Source: Bacteroidales bacterium
GTDB taxonomy: Bacteria > Bacteroidota > Bacteroidia > Bacteroidales > P3
Direction: 5' to 3'
DNA: 59,216 nucleotides
NCBI GenBank assembly: GCA_017480145.1
Contig: JAFVBF010000023.1
Span: 1-59,216 of the forward strand
The notes beneath the pieces were generated by a model. That model was given only the letters and a program-made list of their open reading frames with translations. It did not search any database and had not been told where the DNA came from. This document shows, piece by piece, positions 1 to 10,776 of the stretch (its first letter is position 1; every line of letters begins with the position of its first letter). The position numbers were made by a program, and so were the translations under genes.

Positions 1-421
1 ACATACCTTCGCTGTTACGGCACTCGGAAGGACCGCCAAAAGTGGTCTCTCCCATGGCCAGCTGATGCTCATTCATACAAGGATACGCAGTGTTGAGGTA
101 GGCATAAGTATGCGCTTCCTGAGGAATGGTGCCAGCCACGCGAACCCCTGTGGTGTCCGTTCGGAAAGATGTATGCATCAACCCTTTATAAATCTCGGTC
201 TTTTCACCCGACTTATGGTCGGCAGCGGGTTCGATAGTCATCCAAGTACGATATCGACCATCGCAGGTGTGAGAAGTCATGACACTACCATCGGCAGAAG
301 CTTTCTTGCCCACCATGATGCTGGTGCAACTCTGCCCGGGATAGGTGATTTCTTCCGGCAGTTGAGCGCGAAGTGGCATAATGCACACGGCGGCAACAAG
401 GGTAAAAAGGATTTTTTTCAT
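1..421 (-). CDS. C69-family dipeptidase, N-terminal part (cut by window edge)
   Basis: I translated this gene by hand. It opens with ATG at 421, has a short signal peptide (MKKILFTLVAAVCIMPLRAQ), then reaches CTSIMVGKKASADGSVMTSH. In peptidase family C69 (PepD-like N-terminal nucleophile hydrolases) a cysteine in exactly this context becomes the nucleophile after propeptide removal, so the Cys of CTSIMVG is the expected active-site residue. About 140 codons are present and the C-terminal part lies beyond position 1. It starts 16 bases after the stop of the M20 amidohydrolase, so it is probably the last visible gene of the MurL/MurD2 operon. A secreted dipeptidase fits breakdown of small peptides, possibly cell-wall peptides; that substrate is inference. 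Confidence 0.85.
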   Translation of the reverse strand, partial: MKKILFTLVAAVCIMPLRAQLPEEITYPGQSCTSIMVGKKASADGSVMTSHTCDGRYRTWMTIEPAADHKSGEKTEIYKGLMHTSFRTDTTGVRVAGTIPQEAHTYAYLNTAYPCMNEHQLAMGETTFGGPSECRNSEGM

Positions 422-437
422 AGCTATTGTTTATTAA

Positions 438-1580
438 TTATTTTTTCATTGAAGAATTTTGTAAAAACCGAACCAGTCCGAGGAATAACGAAGCCGTTGA
501 TTCTATCAGTTGGTCTGGAAAATCGTAATCAGGATGGTGTAATTCGGGCAAGTCCTCCCCTGCCCCGACACCAAACATAGCACCCGAATAGCACATAAGA
601 TAATTGGCGAAATCCTCCGACCATCGGAAAGGCTGGCTTACAAAAACAGTATCAATACCTTGTGAAACAAGAAACGAATGTAATTGACACACAAAGACAG
701 AATCGTTCTCGGTGGCATGAAAAGGTTCGCGAAGTTGGCAGGAGTATTCAAGACCGTAATGGCCAGCTGCCTCGGAGGCCATCTGATTACATCTTTGTAG
801 CAAATCGGCCATGCCAGCATTAGTAAAGGCTCTCAATGTGAACATCACTTCAGCATCACCCGCCGAGGTGCCAAAAGCTTCTTCCCCCAGACGGATGCAG
901 ATGAGCGTAGTCTGTCGAAATTCATCCAAGGAGACTTCAGGGCCACGATTTAGACGCTGCATAGATTGCACCAAATCGGCAACGCAGAGTCCTGGATTGA
1001 GACCTTTTTCGGGGGTTGAGGCATGTGTCTGTCGTCCCTGAAAACGGTAAATAACCCCTGTAGAGGCTGCGGCAAAAGTGTGTTTTGCCAATACCACCTG
1101 ACCTAACGGATAGCCAGGAAGATTGTGAATGGCGAAAATCTTATCTATCTGGAATCTTTTCAAGACGCCGCAATCAATTATCTTCTGAGAGCCAAGCCCC
1201 GTTTCCTCCTCTGGCTGAAAGATGAGCAACAATTGCGTGACCTGTTCGGCAGAAGCCAGCTGAGCCAGACGTAACAAAATGGCAGTATGGCCGTCATGGC
1301 CGCATTTGTGAGACACTCCCGAACACTGGGAACGATAGGATAGAGGCGTGGTCTCTTGAATAGGGAGCGCATCAATGTCAGCCCGAATGGCTATACAGGG
1401 TTCTGACACATCGCCCCAAAATGCAACAATGCCATATCCGGCAATATTTTCGAATAGCAACGACGGGCGACACTTACGCAGTTCCTCCGCAATAAGGTCG
1501 TGGGCATAGCGTTCTTGTCCCGAAAGGCACGGGTACTGATGCAGCCGATGCCGCAATTCTATGATTTCCTGTTGCGACAT
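438..1580 (-). CDS. M20-family metallo-amidohydrolase
   Basis: The 380-residue product is a cytoplasmic zinc amidohydrolase of the M20D (hippurate / N-acyl-amino-acid hydrolase) type. Metal-site motifs are visible: RADIDALPIQE at about 66-76, HKCGHDGHT at 91-99 and FQPEEE at about 121-126, followed by the lid domain with TGVIYRFQGRQTHAS. Family members remove acyl groups from amino acids or split small dipeptides; the substrate cannot be read from the sequence. It starts only 3 bases after the murD2 stop, so the two are translated from one message. The context (murL, murD2, a dipeptidase) suggests an acylated amino acid or peptide from wall turnover. There is no signal peptide. Confidence 0.88.
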   Translation of the reverse strand: MSQQEIIELRHRLHQYPCLSGQERYAHDLIAEELRKCRPSLLFENIAGYGIVAFWGDVSEPCIAIRADIDALPIQETTPLSYRSQCSGVSHKCGHDGHTAILLRLAQLASAEQVTQLLLIFQPEEETGLGSQKIIDCGVLKRFQIDKIFAIHNLPGYPLGQVVLAKHTFAAASTGVIYRFQGRQTHASTPEKGLNPGLCVADLVQSMQRLNRGPEVSLDEFRQTTLICIRLGEEAFGTSAGDAEVMFTLRAFTNAGMADLLQRCNQMASEAAGHYGLEYSCQLREPFHATENDSVFVCQLHSFLVSQGIDTVFVSQPFRWSEDFANYLMCYSGAMFGVGAGEDLPELHHPDYDFPDQLIESTASLFLGLVRFLQNSSMKK

Positions 1581-1583
1581 TTA

Positions 1584-2948
1584 TTACTGATATTGCGACA
1601 CAAGCTTATTGAATAAACAGCCACGTTCCTCAAAATTCTTAAAAGCATCATAGGATGAGGCTGCTGGCGACAACAAACAAACCTTGCCCTGTGCCGTATG
1701 GGAATAGCACCAAGGGACAATGGCCGCATAGTCGTCAGTTTGAATAATATTACGGGAGTCAGAATCCGCTGGGAGTATCTGACGATAGAGGTCAAGCATT
1801 CTCCGTCCCGCAGCACCGACAAAAACCAAATTACGAATGGACGAAGATGTTAGAAAGGCAACCAATTCGCCATAATCAATGCCCCTATCAAAGCCACCAA
1901 GTATCAAGGTATCAACATTGGGAATGGCATTGACAGCTGCCATTGCCGCCTCTGGGATGGTGCTGATACTATCATCATAAAAATGGATGCCACGAAAGCA
2001 GCCTACATACTCCATACGGTACGGCAGCCCCTTGAAAGATTTGGCTGTCTGCGAAATAGTGTCATCAGAGACCCCCAGCCGATGTGCCACTGCTGCTGCC
2101 ACTGTCAAATTACTCCTGTTATGTTTGCCTTGAAGAGAGGGGGAAACATCTACATCAAAACCATGAGACACATCGTAGGAAACAAGCTGCGACCTTACCT
2201 CGGCAGACATATCCTTCACTGCCATTGACAACTCTTTATTGTCGGAACAATAGAAGCCAATGTCACCCGACTGCTGATAACGAAAGATATTCAGTTTGGC
2301 ATTCTTGTAATCATCGTAGTCATGATAGTGATCCAAATGTTCTTGGAACAAATTTAGCAAAACACTAATATGCGGAGCCCTATGGATATTTTCAAGTTGG
2401 TGACAGGAGAGTTCTGCCACTACCAGTGTCTGAGGGGTAAGCCGAGGCACAATATCAAACAAAGGGATGCCCATGTTTCCTGCCTTCATAACCTCACTAA
2501 AACAACACGTTTCAGACACCCTGCCATCACAAAAACATTCTGTATCCTTGACGGAATAGTCTTTCAGACAAGAGCAATCCTGAGTCGACAAATGGCACTG
2601 CAATATGTCGTAAATAAGTTTCGTGGTCGTACTCTTGCCTTTGGTCCCCGTAATACCTATAGACTGAGGTGCATAAATCTGTAGAAACAAATCTGTCTGA
2701 GAGGAGATTTTTGACAAATCGCAGACATCCTCGAAAACCATTGTGGGGATGCCCGGAGACTTCAATATCAAATCATAATCAGGCGCAAGATGCAGAATAT
2801 TCTCAGTGCCATCGGCTACCGCGAACTGATGCTGCGGCAACAACTGAGACAACAGAGCCTCGCTACTACGACCTTCTCGACCATAGCCAGCAATGAGCAC
2901 TCGACGCTCCCCTATCAGATGTCTCCACTCCTGAGCCTTATACCACAT
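1584..2948 (-). CDS. murD2: UDP-MurNAc-L-alanine:L-glutamate ligase, MurD2 type
   Basis: This is a Mur ligase of 454 residues from the ATG at 2948; the frame also opens at an upstream TTG (2972). It has the Rossmann-like start RVLIAGYGREGRSS, KSPGIP, the ATP loop ITGTKGKSTT (about 99-108), NLFQEHLDHY and LGGFDRGIDY. Ordinary MurD has DSKATN where this protein has DDSIST (about 325-330); the change is the one I associate with MurD2 enzymes, which add L-Glu rather than D-Glu. It overlaps murL by 11 bases, which supports the pairing. Odd point: between the ATP loop and AGNMGIPL there is an extra stretch of about 30 residues carrying seven cysteines (about 118-149). Plain MurD remains possible, but the murL neighbour makes it less likely. 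Confidence 0.85.
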   Translation of the reverse strand: MWYKAQEWRHLIGERRVLIAGYGREGRSSEALLSQLLPQHQFAVADGTENILHLAPDYDLILKSPGIPTMVFEDVCDLSKISSQTDLFLQIYAPQSIGITGTKGKSTTTKLIYDILQCHLSTQDCSCLKDYSVKDTECFCDGRVSETCCFSEVMKAGNMGIPLFDIVPRLTPQTLVVAELSCHQLENIHRAPHISVLLNLFQEHLDHYHDYDDYKNAKLNIFRYQQSGDIGFYCSDNKELSMAVKDMSAEVRSQLVSYDVSHGFDVDVSPSLQGKHNRSNLTVAAAVAHRLGVSDDTISQTAKSFKGLPYRMEYVGCFRGIHFYDDSISTIPEAAMAAVNAIPNVDTLILGGFDRGIDYGELVAFLTSSSIRNLVFVGAAGRRMLDLYRQILPADSDSRNIIQTDDYAAIVPWCYSHTAQGKVCLLSPAASSYDAFKNFEERGCLFNKLVSQYQ

Positions 2949-4326
2949 GACGGAGAATTTGTCGTAGTTCAAAATCGTTTAGATTGTGCTGCGGGGAGAT
3001 CGTATGCAACGACATCTGAATCTGAGAGGGAGTAAAATCCTGAAGCAATGACGGACGCATCGAAGTGTACCATCGCTGCAAAGCCATAGCAAGAGCGACA
3101 TTGACCTCAGAAACTGTTCCGACGCACTCAAATGGTTTGACCTGTTCGAGTCCTGTAAGCTGGCGGAAATACAGTCTCATAGACTCGTCATCCAACAAGT
3201 TTCGTCCGAATATACACGATAATCTTTCGGGTGAAAGGAATGGAGAGAGTATGATGAATGCGAATAAACATTTGGCACAATGCCCACACCACACGTCCTG
3301 CTTGCTACCCACATTGCAGCTACGGAAAACGTCATGATAGTTGTCTAACTGGGCAAAAAGCATGGCTATCTGTAATTCGGATAGTGGACGCAGGAAACTG
3401 AAATAATTGAAATCAGACGAAAGATGTGTGCTAACATAGTCACGAAAATCATTCTCAAATTCCAGACTTTTGGAATACTGATGATTAACATGGCTGCTCA
3501 GCACGGTGGCCTCGTTGGCACTATTTTCATTGGAGAGTGCTATGTTTCGACGACCTGAAAGGGCGGAAGCCAGCAATGTATAGAATGCCAACATGGCGGA
3601 GAACGGGGTATGCCCATTTAAGGCTCCTTTGCCATTGAGTTCGAGCAGCAAAGGATGTATGAAGCGACGAATTTCTATGAAATCCTCACGTCCATAGCCA
3701 GCAATACGACAGCACTCTACCGTTGCCCCTCGGGGATTCATAACCAATGGCAACGGACGCTCCATCTGATGCTCGCGAAGCGCCTGCCCCAATAGGTCAA
3801 GTGTCACCACAGAGTCTTTGCCACCACCTACAGGGATAATATAATTCTCACTTACAGAGGAAACAGATTCGACCCTCGCAGCATCTTTAAAGATAAACGG
3901 CTTGGTCGGCAATGGCTCACCCTCAGTTTTGATAGTAACAAAATCATCTAACGTGGCACGAATGCCATTAGTATAAAAGAATTCGCCCAGCCCATTGAAG
4001 TAAAGTTTCTTCCAAAATGCTATCTGATCAGCATCAAGGCCATGAGGCAATACACGGATAACAGGAGGACAATAAGACTTCCAATAGCTGACCAATTCTG
4101 CCATACCGATGTTGAACACCAATAGATTCATCTGCTCGGCAGAGAGTCCGAAATTAAGGAAAGGCCTGCAAGGGATAAAGGATGCTGGTTCGAAAACAAG
4201 CGAATCATTCAGCCGAAAACGAAAAGTGATGTGCAGCCCATCGGGCTGCACATCATATCTGTAATTTTCGAAGACAAACTCGGGGAATGTCTGTCGAAAA
4301 AGATTATATTTCTTTTGACATGACAT
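2938..4326 (-). CDS. murL: UDP-MurNAc-L-Ala-L-Glu epimerase MurL
   Basis: The 462-residue protein matches MurL, the ATP-dependent epimerase that turns the terminal L-Glu of UDP-MurNAc-L-Ala-L-Glu into D-Glu, replacing glutamate racemase plus MurD. Conserved stretches seen: NGLGEFFYTNG (about 111-121), VGGGKDSVVT (about 166-175), a pyrophosphatase-like ATP loop, LNGHTP, LSNENSAN, VNHQYSKSLEFE, FLRPLSEL, WCGHCAKCLF (about 346-355, possible metal-binding Cys cluster), IFGRNLLDD and KPFECVG. The ATG at 4326 is 18 bases after the upstream lipoprotein stop; the 3' end overlaps murD2. The best-known examples are from Xanthomonas; finding it in Bacteroidales is notable. Identification rests on remembered family motifs, not on a search. 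Confidence 0.92.
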   Translation of the reverse strand: MSCQKKYNLFRQTFPEFVFENYRYDVQPDGLHITFRFRLNDSLVFEPASFIPCRPFLNFGLSAEQMNLLVFNIGMAELVSYWKSYCPPVIRVLPHGLDADQIAFWKKLYFNGLGEFFYTNGIRATLDDFVTIKTEGEPLPTKPFIFKDAARVESVSSVSENYIIPVGGGKDSVVTLDLLGQALREHQMERPLPLVMNPRGATVECCRIAGYGREDFIEIRRFIHPLLLELNGKGALNGHTPFSAMLAFYTLLASALSGRRNIALSNENSANEATVLSSHVNHQYSKSLEFENDFRDYVSTHLSSDFNYFSFLRPLSELQIAMLFAQLDNYHDVFRSCNVGSKQDVWCGHCAKCLFAFIILSPFLSPERLSCIFGRNLLDDESMRLYFRQLTGLEQVKPFECVGTVSEVNVALAMALQRWYTSMRPSLLQDFTPSQIQMSLHTISPQHNLNDFELRQILRHVV

Positions 4327-4344
4327 TGATGTCTGGCACGGAAC

Positions 4345-6417
4345 TTATTTCAGCGTGAAGCTTGACTTACCGATTTCATAGCCATTGGCATACAATGTGA
4401 CCCAATAGAGTCCAGCGGGCATATCCAGACTTTCAAGTTTGCGCCATATCATGCTAACCTTGCGGCTATAGCCAGTAAATTCAATATCCTGTTTCATCGT
4501 ATACTGCATCGGAGTACCATTGAGGTCGAAGCTGTCGTCGGTTATGCCATTGGAGACAACCTGATTGCGGGCATTGGAGATGCGAGCATAAACAGTGATT
4601 GTACCAGGATCCACCACGTTGTTATCCAAAATCTTGAAATCGACCTTGACGGCTGCGAGTTTGGAGGCCTTGTCGGTAGCTTTAACCGTGGTGCCACTGA
4701 CCGATTTAGCCGGCGTAATGGCAAAGTCGCTGGTCACAAGAATGCTGGCTAAAACAACTTTCTGAGCCAAACGTTCATTCTCAGACTCCATCACAGCAGT
4801 GTTTTTCTGTGATGCGACAGCCTCTTCACGCAGTTTTTCATTTTCAGCCTTTAGCTGCTCATTTTCTTCCTTCAAGCGTTCGATTTCGGCAGCATAGTTG
4901 TCGCAGAGACTCTGCAGATCACTGAGTTTCTGATTGACCGTGCCTTTAGACTTCACAATGGCAGCAGCCTGAGAAGTGGTGGCTGCCGAGGCCTTGGCAG
5001 CCTTCAAAGCCTCGTTGGTTGCGGCCAGTTCGGCATCTTTCTGCTGAAGGCTGGCATTGAGGGAGGAAATCTCTGTCTGCTGGGAAGCTACCTGCTGCTG
5101 CAGGGCAGCAATCTGCTCAGCCAGTTGCGCATTATTGTCGGCAACTACGGAAGCGTTCTCAATTGCGGTTTCAGCCGCATTGGATACTTCTGTAGCATTG
5201 TTTGCAACATCACCAACAGTCTCTGACACATTATTTGCGACATTGCCTGCATTCTCAGAAACACCGTTGACGGCTTCGGAGACATTGTTCTGGACATTAT
5301 TAGCAACATCTGTCACATTGGACACAGCAGATGTGGCTTCGGAGACAGATTTTTTCAGAGCCTCAATCTGAGCATCACGACCTGCGATTTGAGCATCACG
5401 CTCTGCCAGTTGCTGATTTAGGGAGAGTACCTGAGATTCCAGTTGGGCAGACTTGCTCTGCAACTCAGACATTTGAGATTCCAGCTGAGCGACCTGTGCC
5501 GCAGCCTTACTATCGTCGGAAGTTCCTTTGGACTGAAGCTCGGTAATCTGACCCTGTAAGGACGAGACTTGTCCTTTCAGACTCTTAACTTGACCTTCCA
5601 ACGAAGAGACCTGAGACTTATATTTAGCCACCTCCGCATTGCTGGCGGCAGGAGCAACAGCAGATGCGGGTTTAGCATTGGCAACCTGCTTTTTTAAATC
5701 GGCCACTTGAGACTGTAGCTTGCTGACCTGAGCATCCAATTGTTTGTTTTTCGTTGTCAGACTGTTATTCTGCGAGGTGAGCGTATTGTTCGACTTGGTC
5801 AGGGAGCCATTCTGAGAGACAAGGGTATTATTCTGTTTGGTCAGATCGGCAATTTTGCCGTTCAACCCATTGATTTGCTCATTGAGAGATTTTATCTTGC
5901 CTTCCTGAGCAGAAATGTCCTTCTGGAGTTTCTCCACCTTGGCAGCAGCTTTAGCATCTACACCTTTGCTATTGCCGCTTACGGCAGCTGCCTTTTTCAG
6001 CTTATCCTGTAGAGAAGCCAATTCACCAGCCTGCTTGTCTATCTGAGACTGCAACTTTTTTACCTGTGCTTCCTTATCCTTTACTTCAGCCTGATACTTT
6101 TTCACTTCGGCCATATTGTCAGAAGTTTTCTGAGCAGGGCGTTCCTGTACTTCTTTAATCTGAGCCAATAGTGTCTGAATCTCAGCGGCCTGAGCCTGAA
6201 TGGTGCTATCCTTAGAGGCAAGTACACCGCTATAGTCGCCACCTCTGGACTTCAAACTTTCATACTGAAGCATGATGCTGTCTAACCGAGACTGCAAGGC
6301 CAGAACCTCTTCATCCACAATCTGCTCGTGGTTGTCGCAAGAGACAAACAAGGCAGAGCAAAGCATAAAAATAGCAGCCAAAACACTGACTGACAACTTT
6401 CTAATGTTTAGATTCAT
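4345..6417 (-). CDS. Large coiled-coil lipoprotein
   Basis: The 690-residue product begins with an SpII signal ending LFVSC, so it should be acylated and membrane-anchored. Residues of about 35-590 are almost pure heptad-like coiled coil, with many small Q/K/S/L units, Ala-rich stretches and a VSEAVNGVSENAGNVANNVS-type repeat near the middle. The last 110 residues form a beta-rich domain ending LYWVTLYANGYEIGKSSFTLK-like strands. I do not recognise a named family for the whole. It is the first gene of the murL operon (18 bases to murL) and has its own -7 box. A role as a periplasmic spacer or scaffold at the cell wall is a guess from shape and position. Confidence 0.8.
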   Translation of the reverse strand: MNLNIRKLSVSVLAAIFMLCSALFVSCDNHEQIVDEEVLALQSRLDSIMLQYESLKSRGGDYSGVLASKDSTIQAQAAEIQTLLAQIKEVQERPAQKTSDNMAEVKKYQAEVKDKEAQVKKLQSQIDKQAGELASLQDKLKKAAAVSGNSKGVDAKAAAKVEKLQKDISAQEGKIKSLNEQINGLNGKIADLTKQNNTLVSQNGSLTKSNNTLTSQNNSLTTKNKQLDAQVSKLQSQVADLKKQVANAKPASAVAPAASNAEVAKYKSQVSSLEGQVKSLKGQVSSLQGQITELQSKGTSDDSKAAAQVAQLESQMSELQSKSAQLESQVLSLNQQLAERDAQIAGRDAQIEALKKSVSEATSAVSNVTDVANNVQNNVSEAVNGVSENAGNVANNVSETVGDVANNATEVSNAAETAIENASVVADNNAQLAEQIAALQQQVASQQTEISSLNASLQQKDAELAATNEALKAAKASAATTSQAAAIVKSKGTVNQKLSDLQSLCDNYAAEIERLKEENEQLKAENEKLREEAVASQKNTAVMESENERLAQKVVLASILVTSDFAITPAKSVSGTTVKATDKASKLAAVKVDFKILDNNVVDPGTITVYARISNARNQVVSNGITDDSFDLNGTPMQYTMKQDIEFTGYSRKVSMIWRKLESLDMPAGLYWVTLYANGYEIGKSSFTLK

Positions 6418-6455
6418 TATCTATAAGATGTATTGATTATGCATAGTTTGACGTG

Positions 6456-6463
6456 CAAAAATA
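6456..6463 (-). promoter_or_regulatory. -7 box (TATTTTTG) for the lipoprotein-murL operon
   Basis: Read on the minus strand, TATTTTTG fits the Bacteroidetes TAnnTTTG element and lies about 40 bases before the lipoprotein ATG. No good TTTG box is seen 19-21 bases upstream. The rest of the 266-base gap to ligA (6418-6683) is AT-rich; an open frame there has no coding character. Confidence 0.5.
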
Positions 6464-6683
6464 CATTTTTTTTTTAATCCTTTTAACTTTTTTGCAACTT
6501 TTGAACTATTTTTCAATAATATAAGCACCTGAGGACGCCTTATGTGAAATGAAAATACCCCCGAGACATATACAAGCCCCAGTTTGTTCCCAGTGCGGGT
6601 GAAGGGATAGAATAACAAAAGAAGATAAGAGACAGCGAATGGACGAATGGGAAAGCGAGTCAATACAATTGGTATTGCGGCCA

Positions 6684-8741
<2,058 letters not shown>

Positions 8742-9836
8742 TCATATTTCAATCATATAAGTCCATTCTATATAATCGATGTGGTCATAATGAACCTTCA
8801 TGGCCACACCCAAACGCTGACGATTGCCAAGCGAATAATAGACACCCATGCGGAGATACCACTGCTCCCAATTTTGCCAATAGTAATCAAGATAATGACC
8901 TGCACCCATACGAAGCGTAATCGGTCCCCAATGGGACTCGCCGAAAGCCGACAGTCCCCAATAGACGGGGGCTTCGTGGTCATTAGCCAGTTTTCTATGA
9001 GCGTAATTATACATCATGTCGGCATTGACGCCAAATGAAAAGCATGGATGAAAATGCGAAATCAGACCACCCTGCAAGGTGTAGGCGAAGTAGTATTTAT
9101 GAACATCGATAGGGTCATTGCGAGACATGACAAACGATGGAGAGATTGACAAGTAGGGTCTGAAGGTCGGCTTATAGTCAAAATGAGAAAGAATGGTGTC
9201 AGGTTCGGGCTGCTGATGCCCTGTCGGCAACCGACAGCCTAATTCCAACTGAATGAAATTCAAGCCACGGTTGGGTTTTTGGGTATAGCCATTAGACGAA
9301 TGGACCACGTGTCCACCGATGGAAAACGTGGTGCCATCCCTGCGAGGAATCTCGTAAAGGAATCCCGCAGATATCAACACGTTGAGATAGGAACCAATAA
9401 AGATGTTCTCCTCGTTGAGTGTGCGGCTATAAGGCTTGGTGTAGAAGGAGAAACCGACATTGAAATTCCACGAAAACCCGTAGGCTATAGGCGCCTGCAC
9501 CAACCCACCCACTTCAAGTCGATTGCCCACCAAATCGCCTTGCAGGAAAGCGAAACCAGCATGGAGACCAAAGAAAGGATGATGCCAATACTGAGTCCAA
9601 TATCGCTGGTCGTTTTTTTGCCAATAGAGATCGGCTGACACTCCGAACGTTGGTGTAAAAGCCTCGTAGCGAGAGCCATTCACGGGAATCACTCGCCCCC
9701 CCGTGAGCGATATGCCATAGTCGGTTGGCTGAGACATGATAACGGTAGAAAACGCAAGTAGCACAAAGGCAGCAAACGTCCTCTTGACACTTGGACGACA
9801 CAGAAAGCCAGAACAACGGATGGGTGGGAGATTCAT
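8742..9836 (-). CDS. PagL-like acyloxyacyl hydrolase / outer membrane barrel
   Basis: The 364-residue protein starts at ATG 9836 (an in-frame TTG at 9860 is less likely) and has a signal segment TFAAFVLLAFSTVIMSQ. The body is rich in alternating aromatic beta strands and ends with WTYMIEI, typical of an outer membrane barrel. The stretch GGHVVHSSNGYTQKPNRG matches the His-x-Ser plus Asn-Gly pattern of lipid A 3-O-deacylases (PagL) and of the Bacteroidetes acyloxyacyl hydrolase annotation. It would then trim an acyl chain from lipid A at the outer membrane; activity is not proven by sequence. It sits between dapF (25 bases) and ligA (6 bases). Confidence 0.7.
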   Translation of the reverse strand: MNLPPIRCSGFLCRPSVKRTFAAFVLLAFSTVIMSQPTDYGISLTGGRVIPVNGSRYEAFTPTFGVSADLYWQKNDQRYWTQYWHHPFFGLHAGFAFLQGDLVGNRLEVGGLVQAPIAYGFSWNFNVGFSFYTKPYSRTLNEENIFIGSYLNVLISAGFLYEIPRRDGTTFSIGGHVVHSSNGYTQKPNRGLNFIQLELGCRLPTGHQQPEPDTILSHFDYKPTFRPYLSISPSFVMSRNDPIDVHKYYFAYTLQGGLISHFHPCFSFGVNADMMYNYAHRKLANDHEAPVYWGLSAFGESHWGPITLRMGAGHYLDYYWQNWEQWYLRMGVYYSLGNRQRLGVAMKVHYDHIDYIEWTYMIEI

Positions 9837-9861
9837 GAGTGAAACCAGGTTGTTGAGCAAT

Positions 9862-10701
9862 CTACCCTATGGAGGGCAAAGCCGTTCGGCCACAGAAATT
9901 ATAAGCCACCGGACCCGTGAGACAAACATTCTCATAGGAGTTGCCCGTAGCGTTGAACGTGACACGGAAATCGCCACCACGTGTATGTACTCGATTGTTG
10001 CCCGAGACTAATGCACAGGCCGTTACGCCAGTGCCGCAAGCCCAAGTCTCGTCCTCAACGCCACGCTCAAAGGTGCGAACAAACAGTGAGCCATCGGGTC
10101 TGTCTTCGATGAAATCGACATTGGTTCCTTCGGGGAAAAGATCAGTTCTATTGCGAATGGCTCGGCCCTGGCCGACAACATCAAAGTTTTCCAAGTCGGA
10201 TACCCGCTGGACATAGTGTGGAGACCCTGTGTCAAGAAACCATCCGTCAAGGCAACGACGGATGTCGGCACATGAGACCGTGCGCATACCCAGTCGCACC
10301 AACCCCACGCCTGTCGCAGCATCCCAAAGCAGCACATCGGCATGATGGGGACCATCGGGACCTATGAAATCCATCTGACAGAGACCGTCCCCCCGGCCAT
10401 GACTGCCAAGCGACAAAAGATAGGCAAAGACCGCTATACATCGACCACCATTGCCACACATGGAGGCCAGGCGGCCATCGCTGTTGTAATAGCGCATCTC
10501 GAAATCATAGCCATTAGGAGCCTTGTGCAGCGACATGAGACCATCCGCACCAATGCCAAAGCGACGATGGCATAAGCGGGCCACCTGAGAAGTTGTAAGT
10601 TGAAATTCCTGCTCACGAAAATCCATCAATACAAAATCATTGCCTGCGCCATCGAACTTGTAGAACGGGATAGACTGAGGGATTTGCAGCGTTTGATTCA
10701 T
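9862..10701 (-). CDS. dapF: Diaminopimelate epimerase
   Basis: DapF (279 residues) converts LL- to meso-diaminopimelate for lysine and peptidoglycan. Both catalytic cysteines are present: MCGNGGRC (C82) and ETWACGTG (C222), along with KFDGAGNDFV at the N-terminus and GIGADGL. The length is normal. It lies 75 bases downstream of the dnaX terminal stop and 25 bases before the PagL-like gene. In many Bacteroidales dapF is followed by the LL-diaminopimelate aminotransferase gene; here it is not. Confidence 0.96.
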   Translation of the reverse strand: MNQTLQIPQSIPFYKFDGAGNDFVLMDFREQEFQLTTSQVARLCHRRFGIGADGLMSLHKAPNGYDFEMRYYNSDGRLASMCGNGGRCIAVFAYLLSLGSHGRGDGLCQMDFIGPDGPHHADVLLWDAATGVGLVRLGMRTVSCADIRRCLDGWFLDTGSPHYVQRVSDLENFDVVGQGRAIRNRTDLFPEGTNVDFIEDRPDGSLFVRTFERGVEDETWACGTGVTACALVSGNNRVHTRGGDFRVTFNATGNSYENVCLTGPVAYNFCGRTALPSIG

Positions 10702-10776
10702 GTCAAAAATATAATTGGTTCGAGGTGTATCGGAAGATTCGCCTAACTCATATTGCGAAAAGATTGCAAAAGATTA

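Noticed and set aside
65-580. 171-codon plus-strand open frame at the left end
   Set aside because: It runs antisense through the C69 dipeptidase start and the M20 gene, both of which have clear family motifs.
5057-5371. Plus-strand frames inside the coiled-coil lipoprotein gene
   Set aside because: Low-complexity antisense shadows of the Ala/Gln/Ser-rich repeats.
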